A stretch of DNA of 64,000 nucleotides from Myxococcales bacterium. Lineage in GTDB: Bacteria; Myxococcota_A; Polyangia; Polyangiales; JAFGIB01. Location of the stretch: NCBI GenBank assembly GCA_029880325.1, contig JAOUOP010000012.1, forward strand, positions 1 through 64,000, in the 5' to 3' direction. The translations under genes and the position numbers were made by a program. Each line of letters opens with the position of its first letter. Within the stretch, counting starts at the first letter, position 1. Positions 37,124-45,390 of the stretch are shown piece after piece. A model generated the notes under the pieces. That model was not told the origin of the DNA and ran no database searches. It saw nothing but the letters and a program-made list of their open reading frames with translations.

Positions 37124-37929
37124 CGTTCCAAGATGCCGCCGTCGACGGTGACGCCCACCGGACAGTGGTCGGAGCCCATCACCTCCGGGAAGATCTGGGC
37201 GGAGCGCACGTAGTCCATGGCGCCTTCGGAGGCCAGCACGTAGTCGATGCGCCAGCCGATGTTCTTGGCGCGCACGCCGAAGCGCTGGCTCCACCAGGTG
37301 TATTGCCCCGGCTCGCTGTTGAAGTGGCGGAAGGTGTCGACCCAGCCGGCCCGGATCCAGCGGTCCAGTTCCTCGCGCTCCTCGGGCAGAAAGCCGCTGG
37401 TCTGTTCGTTTTGCTTGGGGCGGGCCAGGTCGATGGCGCGGTGGGCCGTGTTGAAGTCGCCCATCACCAGGATGCGGCCCCCGCGCACACGCTCGGCCTC
37501 GAGGCGATCGAAGAGGCGCCGGTAGAAGTCGAGCTTGAAGGGCACGCGGGAGTTGTCGCGCTCTTTGCCATTGCCGTTGGGGAAGTAGCCGTTGACCACC
37601 AAAAGCTCTCCGAAGCGTAAAAGCTGCAGCCGGCCCTCGATGTCGAACTCCTCGACGCCCAGGTGGGTTTCGACGGCGTCGGGTGCCATGCGACTGTAGA
37701 GACCCACGCCGCTGTAGCCCTTGCGCTCGGCGCTGACGAAGTGGGTATGCCAGCGGGCGGGCTCTCGGACCTCGTCGGGTAGCTGCTCGGGCAGGGCGCG
37801 CACCTCTTGAACGCCGACGATCTGGGCGCGGCTTTGTGCCAGCCAGTCGCCAAAGCCCTTCTTCGAGGCGGCGCGCAGGCCGTTGACGTTCCAGGAGAGG
37901 ATCTTGAGCTGTCGGTAGGAGCGCTTCAT
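37120..37929 (-). CDS. xth: Exodeoxyribonuclease III (Xth family)
   Basis: 269 residues. Endonuclease/exonuclease/phosphatase fold with ILSWNVNGLRAA, VQEVR (metal-binding glutamate), MGDFNTAHRAIDL, RIDYVLASEGAMD and the final GSDHCPVGVTV. It cleaves at abasic sites and removes blocked 3' ends in base-excision repair. ATG 37929 overlaps the nagZ stop by four bases. The last codons are CGC TAG, and the TAG lies inside the terminal CTAG of the repeat element, so the insertion left the gene intact. Confidence 0.95.
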   Translation of the reverse strand: MKRSYRQLKILSWNVNGLRAASKKGFGDWLAQSRAQIVGVQEVRALPEQLPDEVREPARWHTHFVSAERKGYSGVGLYSRMAPDAVETHLGVEEFDIEGRLQLLRFGELLVVNGYFPNGNGKERDNSRVPFKLDFYRRLFDRLEAERVRGGRILVMGDFNTAHRAIDLARPKQNEQTSGFLPEEREELDRWIRAGWVDTFRHFNSEPGQYTWWSQRFGVRAKNIGWRIDYVLASEGAMDYVRSAQIFPEVMGSDHCPVGVTVDGGILER

Positions 37930-38996
37930 CGCCGCAGCAATTCGGTCAGCTCCGCGGCGATGTCCAGGGCGATGTCGGCAATTGCCGGATCTCGATGCAT
38001 GCGGGCGGGGTGTTTCAACCGCGCGCGCAGGCCGCGCTCGGCCGCTCGCTCGAGGCGCTGGGCGAAGGCGCGATCGCCCGCGGCCCGCGCGCATAGGGCC
38101 GCGTGGGCTTCGAGTACCAGCCCGGGCTGGCTGCAGATGAGCAGCGCGTCGCAGCCGGCCGCGACGGCCTCGCAGGCCGCTTCGGGCACGCCCTTGTGAT
38201 CGGCGATGGCCTTCATCTCCAGATCGTCGCTGAAGACCAGCCCCGTAAAGCCCAGCTCCTGCCGCAGCAGTCCATCGATGACAGTGGCCGAGAGCGTGGC
38301 CGGCCGCTCTGGGTCGAGGGCGTCGAAGATCACGTGGGCGGTCATGATGGCGCCCAGCTCCCCCGCCAGGGCCGCGAAGGGGGCCAGCTCCACGCGACGC
38401 AGCCGCTGCATGTCGTGGTGCAGGCGCGGCAGCGCCAGGTGGCTGTCGAGCAGGGTGTCGCCGTGGCCCGGGAAGTGCTTGCCGCAGGCGGCCACGCCCG
38501 CCGCCGCCAGGCCCCGGGCAAAGGCTCGACCGTGGCGGATCACGCGCTCGGGCTCGGACCCGAAGCTGCGATCGCCGATGACCGGATTGTCCGGGTTGGT
38601 GTCCACGTCGAGCACGGGCGCGAAGTTCATATTGAAGCCCAGGGCCGCCAGTTGCTGGCCCAGGGTCCGGGCGATTCGCTCGCTGAGGTCGGCGTCGTCG
38701 AGGGCGCCGAGACGACCCATGGGCGGCAGCTGCAGCACGGGGGGGCCAAGCCGCTGTACGCGGCCGCCCTCCTGGTCCAGCGCGATCCAGGGCGGGGCGC
38801 CTTCGGGGCAGGCCGCGCGCAGGGAGGCGTTCAGCTCGGCCGTTTGCTGCATATCGCCCAGGTTGCGGGCAAAGAGCACGAAGCCGCCGAGCTCGCCGCG
38901 CCCGGCTGCCCGGCGCAGCTCCAGGGGCAGTTCCGCCCCCGGAAATCCGGAAACCAGCACCTGGCCTGCGTGCCTGCGGACGGAATCGGCTATCAT
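37926..38996 (-). CDS. nagZ: Beta-N-acetylglucosaminidase NagZ (GH3)
   Basis: 356 residues. GH3 motifs are clear: DQEGGRVQRL, the catalytic His loop KHFPGHGDTLLDSHLALP, and the nucleophile aspartate in LVFSDDLEMKAI. It removes GlcNAc from cytoplasmic anhydro-muropeptides during wall recycling. ATG 38996 begins the family N-terminus; upstream sequence is not protein-like. It is followed by xth with an ATGA overlap and is divergent from pcnB across a 184-bp gap. Confidence 0.92.
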   Translation of the reverse strand: MIADSVRRHAGQVLVSGFPGAELPLELRRAAGRGELGGFVLFARNLGDMQQTAELNASLRAACPEGAPPWIALDQEGGRVQRLGPPVLQLPPMGRLGALDDADLSERIARTLGQQLAALGFNMNFAPVLDVDTNPDNPVIGDRSFGSEPERVIRHGRAFARGLAAAGVAACGKHFPGHGDTLLDSHLALPRLHHDMQRLRRVELAPFAALAGELGAIMTAHVIFDALDPERPATLSATVIDGLLRQELGFTGLVFSDDLEMKAIADHKGVPEAACEAVAAGCDALLICSQPGLVLEAHAALCARAAGDRAFAQRLERAAERGLRARLKHPARMHRDPAIADIALDIAAELTELLRR

Positions 38997-39180
38997 GAAG
39001 ATCGGTACGGCTGCCGCGCGGGCTTTGCGACGCCCCGGCGCCAGTGTACACCGCTCGCGCGGCTGGCCGTCGGCGAGCGCTGGCGTTGCCACGTCGCGCG
39101 CTTACCCGCCGCCATCGGCTCCGCCTTTCGCGGGTCGGTCGGCCGACCGCCAGACCCTGCGTAACCCCCTGCTTTCATTG

Positions 39181-40527
39181 ATGGATTCCCCCAACCCCGA
39201 GCCTGAAGTCAGCGCTCTCCCCAAAACCCGCCGACGCGCGGGCAATCGCCCGGCCGAGCCCGAGCCCCAGGTCTACGCCGATCAGATCCCGATGGAACGG
39301 ATCGATTTGGACGCCGTGAAGGTGCTCAAGCGGCTCTCGCGCCACGGTCACACCGCCTACCTGGTGGGTGGAGGTGTGCGCGATTTGCTGCTGGGTCATG
39401 AGCCCAAGGATTTCGACATCGCCACCAGCGCCCGGCCCAACGAGGTGCGGCGGCTGTTCCGCAACTGCCGCGTCATCGGGCGCCGTTTCCGGCTGGCGCA
39501 CATTCTCTTCGCCGGCGGCAAGATCATCGAGGTGGCCACCTTCCGGCGCGATCCGTCGAGCGTCGGTGGTCGCGAGGCGGTCAACGTCGTGGACGCGGGC
39601 GATACGGGCGATACGGGCGACGAGGAGCTGCCGCTGTCGCGGGCCGAGCACGCCCGTCGCACCGAGGCCGACGTCCTGATCCGTCAGGACAATACTTTCG
39701 GTCGGCCCCACGAGGACGCCATCCGGCGCGATTTCACGATCAATGGCCTGTTCTTCGACCTCGAGCGCCAGGAGGTGATCGACTACGTGGGCGGGCTCGA
39801 GGATCTGCGGCAAAGGGTGCTGCGCACCATCGGTCCGCCCGATCTGCGTTTCCGCGAAGACCCGATCCGAATCCTGCGCGCCATCAAATTCAGCGCGCGA
39901 CTCGACCTGGGTATCGCGCCCGAGGTCTACGACGCCATGGTCGACCAGCGCGAGGAGCTCACCCGCAGCGCGCCGCCCAGGGTGCTGGAGGAGATCCTGA
40001 GGCTGCTACGGGGCGGTGCGGCCCAGCGCTCGATCTATCTGGCCTGGGACATCGGCGTCCTGTGCCTGGTGCTGCCCGAACTCACCGCTCACCTGGAGGA
40101 TCAGGCCGAGGGTGCCGAGCAGCTTTGGGATCGGCTGGCGGCGCTCGATGGGCTACAGGCCGAGGGGCAGCTGCCGGGCGATGCGGTGCTGATCGCGGCG
40201 CTGCTCTACGGGCCGCTGCGCGAGGCGGTGGAGGGCGTGCGCGACCCGGGCAGCGCCTTCGAGGACTTCTTGCACGACATGGTCGAGCGGCTTTCGTTGC
40301 CGCGGCGTATGCGCGATCGGATGCGCCTCATCTTCGCGGCCCAGCGGCGCCTGGACCGCGGGGCCATAGGTACCCTGCGCAAGCGCGACTTCTTCGACGA
40401 CGCAGCGGCCCTGTGCGCGATCCGCTGCCGCTCGGAAGGACGGCCCTTGCCTTCCGCGGTGCAGGCGACCTTGGAACCACCGGCCGAACGCCAGAGGCGT
40501 CGCCGCCGCCGCGCGCGTACGCCCTGA
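39181..40527 (+). CDS. pcnB: Poly(A) polymerase I / CCA-adding-type nucleotidyltransferase
   Basis: 448 residues. The nucleotidyltransferase domain has AYLVGGGVRDLLLG and PKDFDIATSA (catalytic DxD), FRLAHILFAGG, RRDFTINGLFFD and DPIRILRAIKFSARLDL. The helical C-terminal part matches PcnB, including RMRDRMRLIFAAQRRL. The last 15 residues are almost all Arg. An insert near residue 140 has a small GDTGDTGD repeat. It adds 3' A tails that mark RNA for decay; a CCA-adding activity is possible but less likely given the PcnB-like C-terminus. ATG 39181 is the first codon fitting the family. Confidence 0.9.
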   Translation: MDSPNPEPEVSALPKTRRRAGNRPAEPEPQVYADQIPMERIDLDAVKVLKRLSRHGHTAYLVGGGVRDLLLGHEPKDFDIATSARPNEVRRLFRNCRVIGRRFRLAHILFAGGKIIEVATFRRDPSSVGGREAVNVVDAGDTGDTGDEELPLSRAEHARRTEADVLIRQDNTFGRPHEDAIRRDFTINGLFFDLERQEVIDYVGGLEDLRQRVLRTIGPPDLRFREDPIRILRAIKFSARLDLGIAPEVYDAMVDQREELTRSAPPRVLEEILRLLRGGAAQRSIYLAWDIGVLCLVLPELTAHLEDQAEGAEQLWDRLAALDGLQAEGQLPGDAVLIAALLYGPLREAVEGVRDPGSAFEDFLHDMVERLSLPRRMRDRMRLIFAAQRRLDRGAIGTLRKRDFFDDAAALCAIRCRSEGRPLPSAVQATLEPPAERQRRRRRRARTP

Positions 40528-40530
40528 ACT

Positions 40531-41889
40531 TCAGCGCCCGCGGTCGACGATCAACTTGAAGTAATGTTCGAGGTCACCGGGTTCGCCGAGCTGTCCGTCG
40601 CGCCGCTTTGGATACTTGATCACCAGAAATCGCACCCCGGCGGTGCCGGCGCTCAATTCCACCGGCAAAAACGCCCGGCCCCCGCGCCGCGGCGGTGACG
40701 ACACGCGGCCCAGTTCGCGCCCGTCGGCGGCCACGCGCAGCGCCCACAGCGCCCAGCGCGCGTCGCTTTCGGCGCGCAGCCATACCTCGAGACGGTCGCC
40801 CTCGGCCGCACCGGGCGTCTCGATCGCGAAGGTGGCGCTGCCGAAGTCGCCGAGCGGCGGTTCGCTCACCGGCAGATGCCGCGGCAAGCGGCTCCAGTCG
40901 ATGGTGTGCCGTGTTGAAGCCACGGTCCGGTGATATTGACTGTGAGTCATTAGCCAGCCGGCGGCGGCATCGGCGATGGAGCGTTCGAGGGATTCGCCGG
41001 CGTTGGCCAGCGCGCGATCAAAGGCTTCGAGCAGGCTCGGCGAGGCGCGCAGCTCGTCGCCGCTGTCGCTGCGCTGTCGCGCCAGCTGCCAGACGTCGCG
41101 GATGAAGTCGCCGCTGTGGCCGTCGTGGCGCCTTGAAACGGCGTCGAGCCAGGCGACGGTGGCGGCCAACCGTGCTTCACCGTCGCCCCAGATGCCGGCC
41201 TGGGGCGTTTCGGGCGCTCGTGGGTCGGCCTCGAGGGCCACGTCGCAGCCGTCCGCATGGCCCATCGTGCGCAGCACCAACTCGGAGCTGGCAATGCGGG
41301 CGTGCTCGGCTTCGGCCGGATCGAGCCCCAGCAGGATCGCCTGCACCAATGCAGCGCTGGCGCAGCGTTCGACGCGCTCGCGGCTTCCGTCGGCGTCGAT
41401 GACGGCAAAGGTGGCCGCTGCGTCCAGGCCGCTCCACTCGATGGGCGCATCGAGGCCTGCGCTGGCTCCGCGAGCCGCCCCGGGCGCCAGGTAGACATCG
41501 AAACCCGGCGACTGTCCGCGCCCGCCGTCCGGGTAGGGCAGGGGCCAGCCGTGGGCGTCGAGCCAGTCGAGCGTGTATTCGAGCGCGCCGAGCACGGCTT
41601 CGACGCGCTCGGGGTCTAGGTTTTTGGCCGCGTGGACCCACAGGGGCCAGCGCATCGAAGCCAGCCGCAAGGGCTGCTCTGGCGGTCGTGGCAGCGGTGC
41701 TGGGAAGTGTGTGGTGGCGCCGGCCCAGCGACCCCTGCGCGTGACCCACTGGGCCCAGGCATCGAAGACGCCGTCCTCGGCCTGCGCCTGCGGCTGTGGT
41801 CTCAGCGCCCCGATGAGCGCCGCGATCATCGCGGCCGCGACAGCGAATCGAGCGCGATTGTTTTCGCGTTTGACGACATTGCCCGACAT
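40531..41889 (-). CDS. Secreted hypothetical protein
   Basis: 452 residues with a signal peptide (FAVAAAMIAALIGALRPQ). The mature protein has a helical, possibly protease-like or peptidase-like arrangement (AALVQAILLGLDPAEAEHAR, WLMTHSQYHRTVASTRHTID) and a C-terminal beta-rich segment (RFLVIKYPKRRDGQLG). I see no HExxH zinc motif and assign no activity. It converges with pcnB with only three bases between them. The region upstream holds two inverted-repeat elements, so its promoter may lie within or beyond them. Confidence 0.7.
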   Translation of the reverse strand: MSGNVVKRENNRARFAVAAAMIAALIGALRPQPQAQAEDGVFDAWAQWVTRRGRWAGATTHFPAPLPRPPEQPLRLASMRWPLWVHAAKNLDPERVEAVLGALEYTLDWLDAHGWPLPYPDGGRGQSPGFDVYLAPGAARGASAGLDAPIEWSGLDAAATFAVIDADGSRERVERCASAALVQAILLGLDPAEAEHARIASSELVLRTMGHADGCDVALEADPRAPETPQAGIWGDGEARLAATVAWLDAVSRRHDGHSGDFIRDVWQLARQRSDSGDELRASPSLLEAFDRALANAGESLERSIADAAAGWLMTHSQYHRTVASTRHTIDWSRLPRHLPVSEPPLGDFGSATFAIETPGAAEGDRLEVWLRAESDARWALWALRVAADGRELGRVSSPPRRGGRAFLPVELSAGTAGVRFLVIKYPKRRDGQLGEPGDLEHYFKLIVDRGR

Positions 41890-41911
41890 GCGTTTCGGCT
41901 TCCGTGGCCTT

Positions 41912-42091
41912 GGGGTCCGCGAAAGAATAACTTCTCCCTTTGGTGCGTGACGGCGGAGTGCGGTCGCGCCGGCGCCCGGAGAAGAAACCGCAGTCGTACC
42001 AGAGGTACATCGAGGAATTCTTCGAGGACGTGCGGAGTGAACGCGCCCGCCGGTGCGTGCCGAAGGGGGAAGTTATTCTTTCGCGGACCCC
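41912..42091. repeat. 180-bp element with 23-bp perfect terminal inverted repeats
   Basis: The left arm (41912-41934, beginning GGGGTCCGCGAAAGAATA) is exactly complementary to 42069-42091. Imperfect pairing continues for about 10 more bases. The inside has no complete gene, though one plus-strand frame reads PQSYQRYIEEFFEDVRSER. No clear target-site duplication is visible. It resembles a MITE or the relic of a transposon from which the transposase has been lost. It differs in sequence from the CTAG element. Confidence 0.85.
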
Positions 42092-42131
42092 TACCACGAC
42101 TGCGGCAGGGTAGCGGCAGCCCTTGCCTGTT

Positions 42132-42213
42132 CAGGGGATTTGTAGGCTTCGTCGGCCGCCTCGAAGGGGACCCACCTTGCCTGCGACATCCGCCAAACCC
42201 TACAAATCCCCTG
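42132..42213. repeat. 82-bp element with 15-bp perfect terminal inverted repeats
   Basis: CAGGGGATTTGTAGG (42132-42146) pairs perfectly with CCTACAAATCCCCTG (42199-42213) around a 52-base interior. It lies 40 bp from the 180-bp element, has different arms, and shows no gene. It could be a small mobile element or a strong RNA hairpin. Confidence 0.8.
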
Positions 42214-42354
42214 CTCGGCGCGATCTTCCACCGCTACTCTAACCCAGTAGTGTTACGATCGGCTTTGAAGTCGCGACAGCGCTGCGGCTCACCCACATCG
42301 GCTCCAGAGTGAACCTACGGCGCTCTGCAGGCAATGCGCTTGATGTCCAGAGAT

Positions 42355-42384
42355 TTGACACAGAAGGTCCAAAGCAAATAACAC
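42355..42384 (+). promoter_or_regulatory. Possible sigma-70-type promoter for the gene at 42406
   Basis: A perfect TTGACA (42355-42360) is followed after 17-18 bases by ATAACA/TAACAC (about 42378-42384). Transcription would start near 42391, just upstream of the RBS-like AGGAC and ATG 42406. The -10 match is imperfect. Confidence 0.4.
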
Positions 42385-42405
42385 TAGGACCGCAGGACGG
42401 CTTTC

Positions 42406-42947
42406 ATGACCGATTCCAGTTTCGATCCGGCAGGGTTCTTCGAATTCGACATAGCCCACGGCGCGGTTCGCTCGCGCGGCGGCACCCGGGTGCTGGTCGT
42501 CTCGGAAGATGTTCTCGCACCGCTGGTGAAGACCGCCGTCGCCAACGGCGACCTCACGGCGGTGCGCATCCTGGGTAGTCAACTTGGGGCATTGATCGGA
42601 GCGTCGCTCGGTGCCAATGCCACCGACAATTCACCGGCCGAGGTCATCGATCATGCGGGCAATACGCTCTCGCTCTTCGGTTGGGGGCGCCTGAATCTGG
42701 AGCGCTGGGGCAGCGCCCTGGTGCTTGCTGTGGAGGGCTTGCCTCCGCTCGACGAGGATAATCTTGCGGTGGCGGCCCTGCTCGGTGGACTTTTCTCGGC
42801 GCTGTCATCGGCGGAAGTCGCCTGCGTTCCGGTGGCCGACACCGGCAAGTACGTCATGGTCGACCCCTCGATCGCCGAGCAGGTGTGGATGTGGGCCAAG
42901 GGTGGTGACAGCCTGGGCGCCATCGCTTCGCGACTTCTGGAGCCGTC

Positions 42948-42951
<4 letters not shown>
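42406..42951 (+). CDS. Protein of unknown function, operon leader
   Basis: 181 residues, no signal peptide or membrane helix. It has an N-terminal beta-rich stretch (GAVRSRGGTRVLVVSEDVLA), then a helix (DLTAVRILGSQLGALIGASL), then GWGRLNLERWGSALVLAVEG and a conserved-looking terminal part (EVACVPVADTGKYVMVDPSI). The alternation suggests a small ligand-binding or scaffold domain, vaguely like V4R-type domains, but I would not assign a family. ATG 42406 has AGGAC upstream. It overlaps the next gene by four bases, so the two are coupled. Confidence 0.7.
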
Positions 42952-43526
<575 letters not shown>

Positions 43527-43555
43527 GCCCCGACTCGGGCTTTAGACTCTCGGCC

Positions 43556-44320
43556 ATGCTGCTGGGCATCGACGTCGGTAATACACATACGGTCCTGGGT
43601 CTCTTCGAGGGCGAGGAACTGGTTCACCACTTCCGCATTCGAAGCGAGCGCGGGCGCCCCGAGGACGAGTACTACGTCCTGCTCGCGACGCTGGTTCAGA
43701 GTTCCGGCGTGAAGCAGGAGGAGGTCGACTCCAGCATCCTGGCTTCGGTGGTGCCGTCGCTCACCGACAGCCTGGCCCGCTCGGTGAAACGGGCGTTTGG
43801 ACATCAGCCGCTGATCGTCGGCCCCGGCATCAAGACCGGCATGCCGATCCTCTATGAAAACCCCAAGGAGGTCGGCGCCGATCGCATCGTCAACGCCATC
43901 GCCGCGTTTGAACGCGTGCGTTCCGGGGTTCTGGTGGTGGACTTCGGCACGGCGACCACCTTCGACTGCGTCTCGAGGCGCGGCGAATACCTGGGCGGCG
44001 TGATCGCCCCGGGCATCTCGCTCAGCGCCGAGGCCCTCTTCGCCAAGGCGGCGCGGCTGCCCAAGACCGAGATCGCCCGGCCTCCGCGCGTGCTGGGGCG
44101 CAACACCGTGCACGCCATGCAGTCGGGCCTGGTCTACGGCTATGTGGGTCTGGTCGACGGTCTCGTCGAGCGTCTGCAGGAAGAGATGGGCTACCCCTGC
44201 GCCGTGCTGGCCACCGGTGGCGAGGCGCCGCTGATCCAATCGGTGAGCAAGACCATCGAAGAGGTCGATGAGTTCTTGACCCTGGAAGGCTTGCGCATTT
44301 TGTATCACCGGCAGCAGTAG
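43556..44320 (+). CDS. coaX: Type III pantothenate kinase
   Basis: 254 residues. The ASKHA signature GIDVGNTHTVLGLFEG is at the N-terminus, with DRIVNAIAAFERVRSG, VVDFGTATTFDCV (phosphate-binding) and GGVIAPGISLSAEALFAKAA. It phosphorylates pantothenate in the first step of coenzyme A synthesis. ATG 43556 gives the family N-terminus. It follows the two unknown proteins on the same strand, probably in one transcript, and ends one base before the convergent FHA gene. Confidence 0.96.
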   Translation: MLLGIDVGNTHTVLGLFEGEELVHHFRIRSERGRPEDEYYVLLATLVQSSGVKQEEVDSSILASVVPSLTDSLARSVKRAFGHQPLIVGPGIKTGMPILYENPKEVGADRIVNAIAAFERVRSGVLVVDFGTATTFDCVSRRGEYLGGVIAPGISLSAEALFAKAARLPKTEIARPPRVLGRNTVHAMQSGLVYGYVGLVDGLVERLQEEMGYPCAVLATGGEAPLIQSVSKTIEEVDEFLTLEGLRILYHRQQ

Positions 44321-44321
44321 C

Positions 44322-45272
44322 TCACTCGCTCATAAGGAACAGCAGACCGGCCACGCTGACGGCGATGATCAGGGCCGACAGCGCGTAGATGATCAGGTCG
44401 GCGTCCAGGCTGCTGCCGCGCTGGGGTGCGGTTGTGCGGCCGGCTGGGTTGGGGGACGCGGTGGCTTCGGCCGGCTGTTCGTTGCTGTCGGTCGCGTTTG
44501 CCGCGGCTGGCGCGGGGGGCGCTGAGCTCTGCCGCTCCAGCAGCGTGTCGCGCTGTCCGGTCAGGGCTTCGATCGGTTCGTCGGCCGGCTGCTCGAAGAG
44601 CAGGCGCGTGGAGCCTAGGCGGATCTCGTCACCGTCGTGCAGGCGGCGCTGCTCGATGCGTTCGTCGCCCAGGAAGATGCCGTTTTTGCTCGATAGGTCG
44701 CGGATAGAGACGCCGTCCAGGTCGCGCAAAAGTTCGGCGTGCTCGCGGCTCACGTCAGGGTCGTCGATCTGTAGCTGGCAGTGTTCGCCGCGTCCCAGCA
44801 CAAGCCGCAGTGGCGGTCGCTCCAGCTCCAGGCTCTGCCCCACGCGCGGCCCGTCCAGGAGCACCAGGCGCGCATCGCCCAGGCGCTCGCGGCCCGCCGC
44901 CTCTCGGAATAGCCGTCGTGCCATCTCCGCGGTGCGCTCCCGGGTAGTCGGCTCGCCCGGGGCGCCCAGCTGCAGCTCGAGTTCGTAGCGGCCCAGCTCG
45001 ATCCGATCGCCGGAGCTTACGCGGCTGCCGCGGTTGACCACCAGGCGCTTGCCGTTGAGGAAGGTGCCGTTGGTCGAACCCTGGTCGAGCAGCGTCCAGC
45101 CCTGGCCGCTCAGGGTGAGCGTGGCGTGGGACTCGCTGATCGCCAGGTCGGCGATGCGCACGTCGGCGCCATTGCCCCGCCCGAGCAAGATGCGGGGCTG
45201 GTCGAAGTGGTAGCTGAACTCTTCGTCGAGCGGTCGCCCCTGGATGGAGCGGACCACGAGCTGCAGGGCCAA
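44322..45272 (-). CDS. Double FHA-domain protein with C-terminal membrane anchor
   Basis: 316 residues. Two phosphothreonine-binding FHA domains: residues about 5-100 with LGRGNGADVRI, SESHATL and GSTNGTFLNGKRL; and about 130-225 with LGRGEHCQLQI, SREHAEL and SSKNGIFLGD. A Pro/Ala/Asn-rich linker leads to one terminal transmembrane helix (LIIYALSALIIAVSVAGLLF). Both domains would face the cytoplasm as a tail-anchored receptor for phosphorylated proteins, consistent with Ser/Thr kinases in this genome. TTG 45272 is chosen because AAGGA lies eight bases upstream. Its start is divergent from the PilZ gene. Confidence 0.9.
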   Translation of the reverse strand: MALQLVVRSIQGRPLDEEFSYHFDQPRILLGRGNGADVRIADLAISESHATLTLSGQGWTLLDQGSTNGTFLNGKRLVVNRGSRVSSGDRIELGRYELELQLGAPGEPTTRERTAEMARRLFREAAGRERLGDARLVLLDGPRVGQSLELERPPLRLVLGRGEHCQLQIDDPDVSREHAELLRDLDGVSIRDLSSKNGIFLGDERIEQRRLHDGDEIRLGSTRLLFEQPADEPIEALTGQRDTLLERQSSAPPAPAAANATDSNEQPAEATASPNPAGRTTAPQRGSSLDADLIIYALSALIIAVSVAGLLFLMSE

Positions 45273-45390
45273 GATGTATTCCTTCGGCGTCGTGTCGCCG
45301 GCCGACAGTACTCCTTCCGTGCCGAAAACTGGACGCGATCGCCCAAGTTTGCCAGTCCAGGACAGCTACGCCTCTTCGGGAGCGACTGCC

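Larger units (their letters stand above)
41890..42405. other. 516-bp gap with two inverted-repeat elements
   Basis: No supported gene. It contains the 180-bp element (41912-42091), the 82-bp element (42132-42213) and a possible promoter near the plus-strand gene at 42406. The remaining ~140 bp show nothing recognisable. This is the largest gene-free interval in the window. Confidence 0.6.

Noticed and set aside
40531..41889. Idea that the secreted protein is a metalloprotease
   Set aside because: No HExxH or other zinc motif can be found, so the function was left open.
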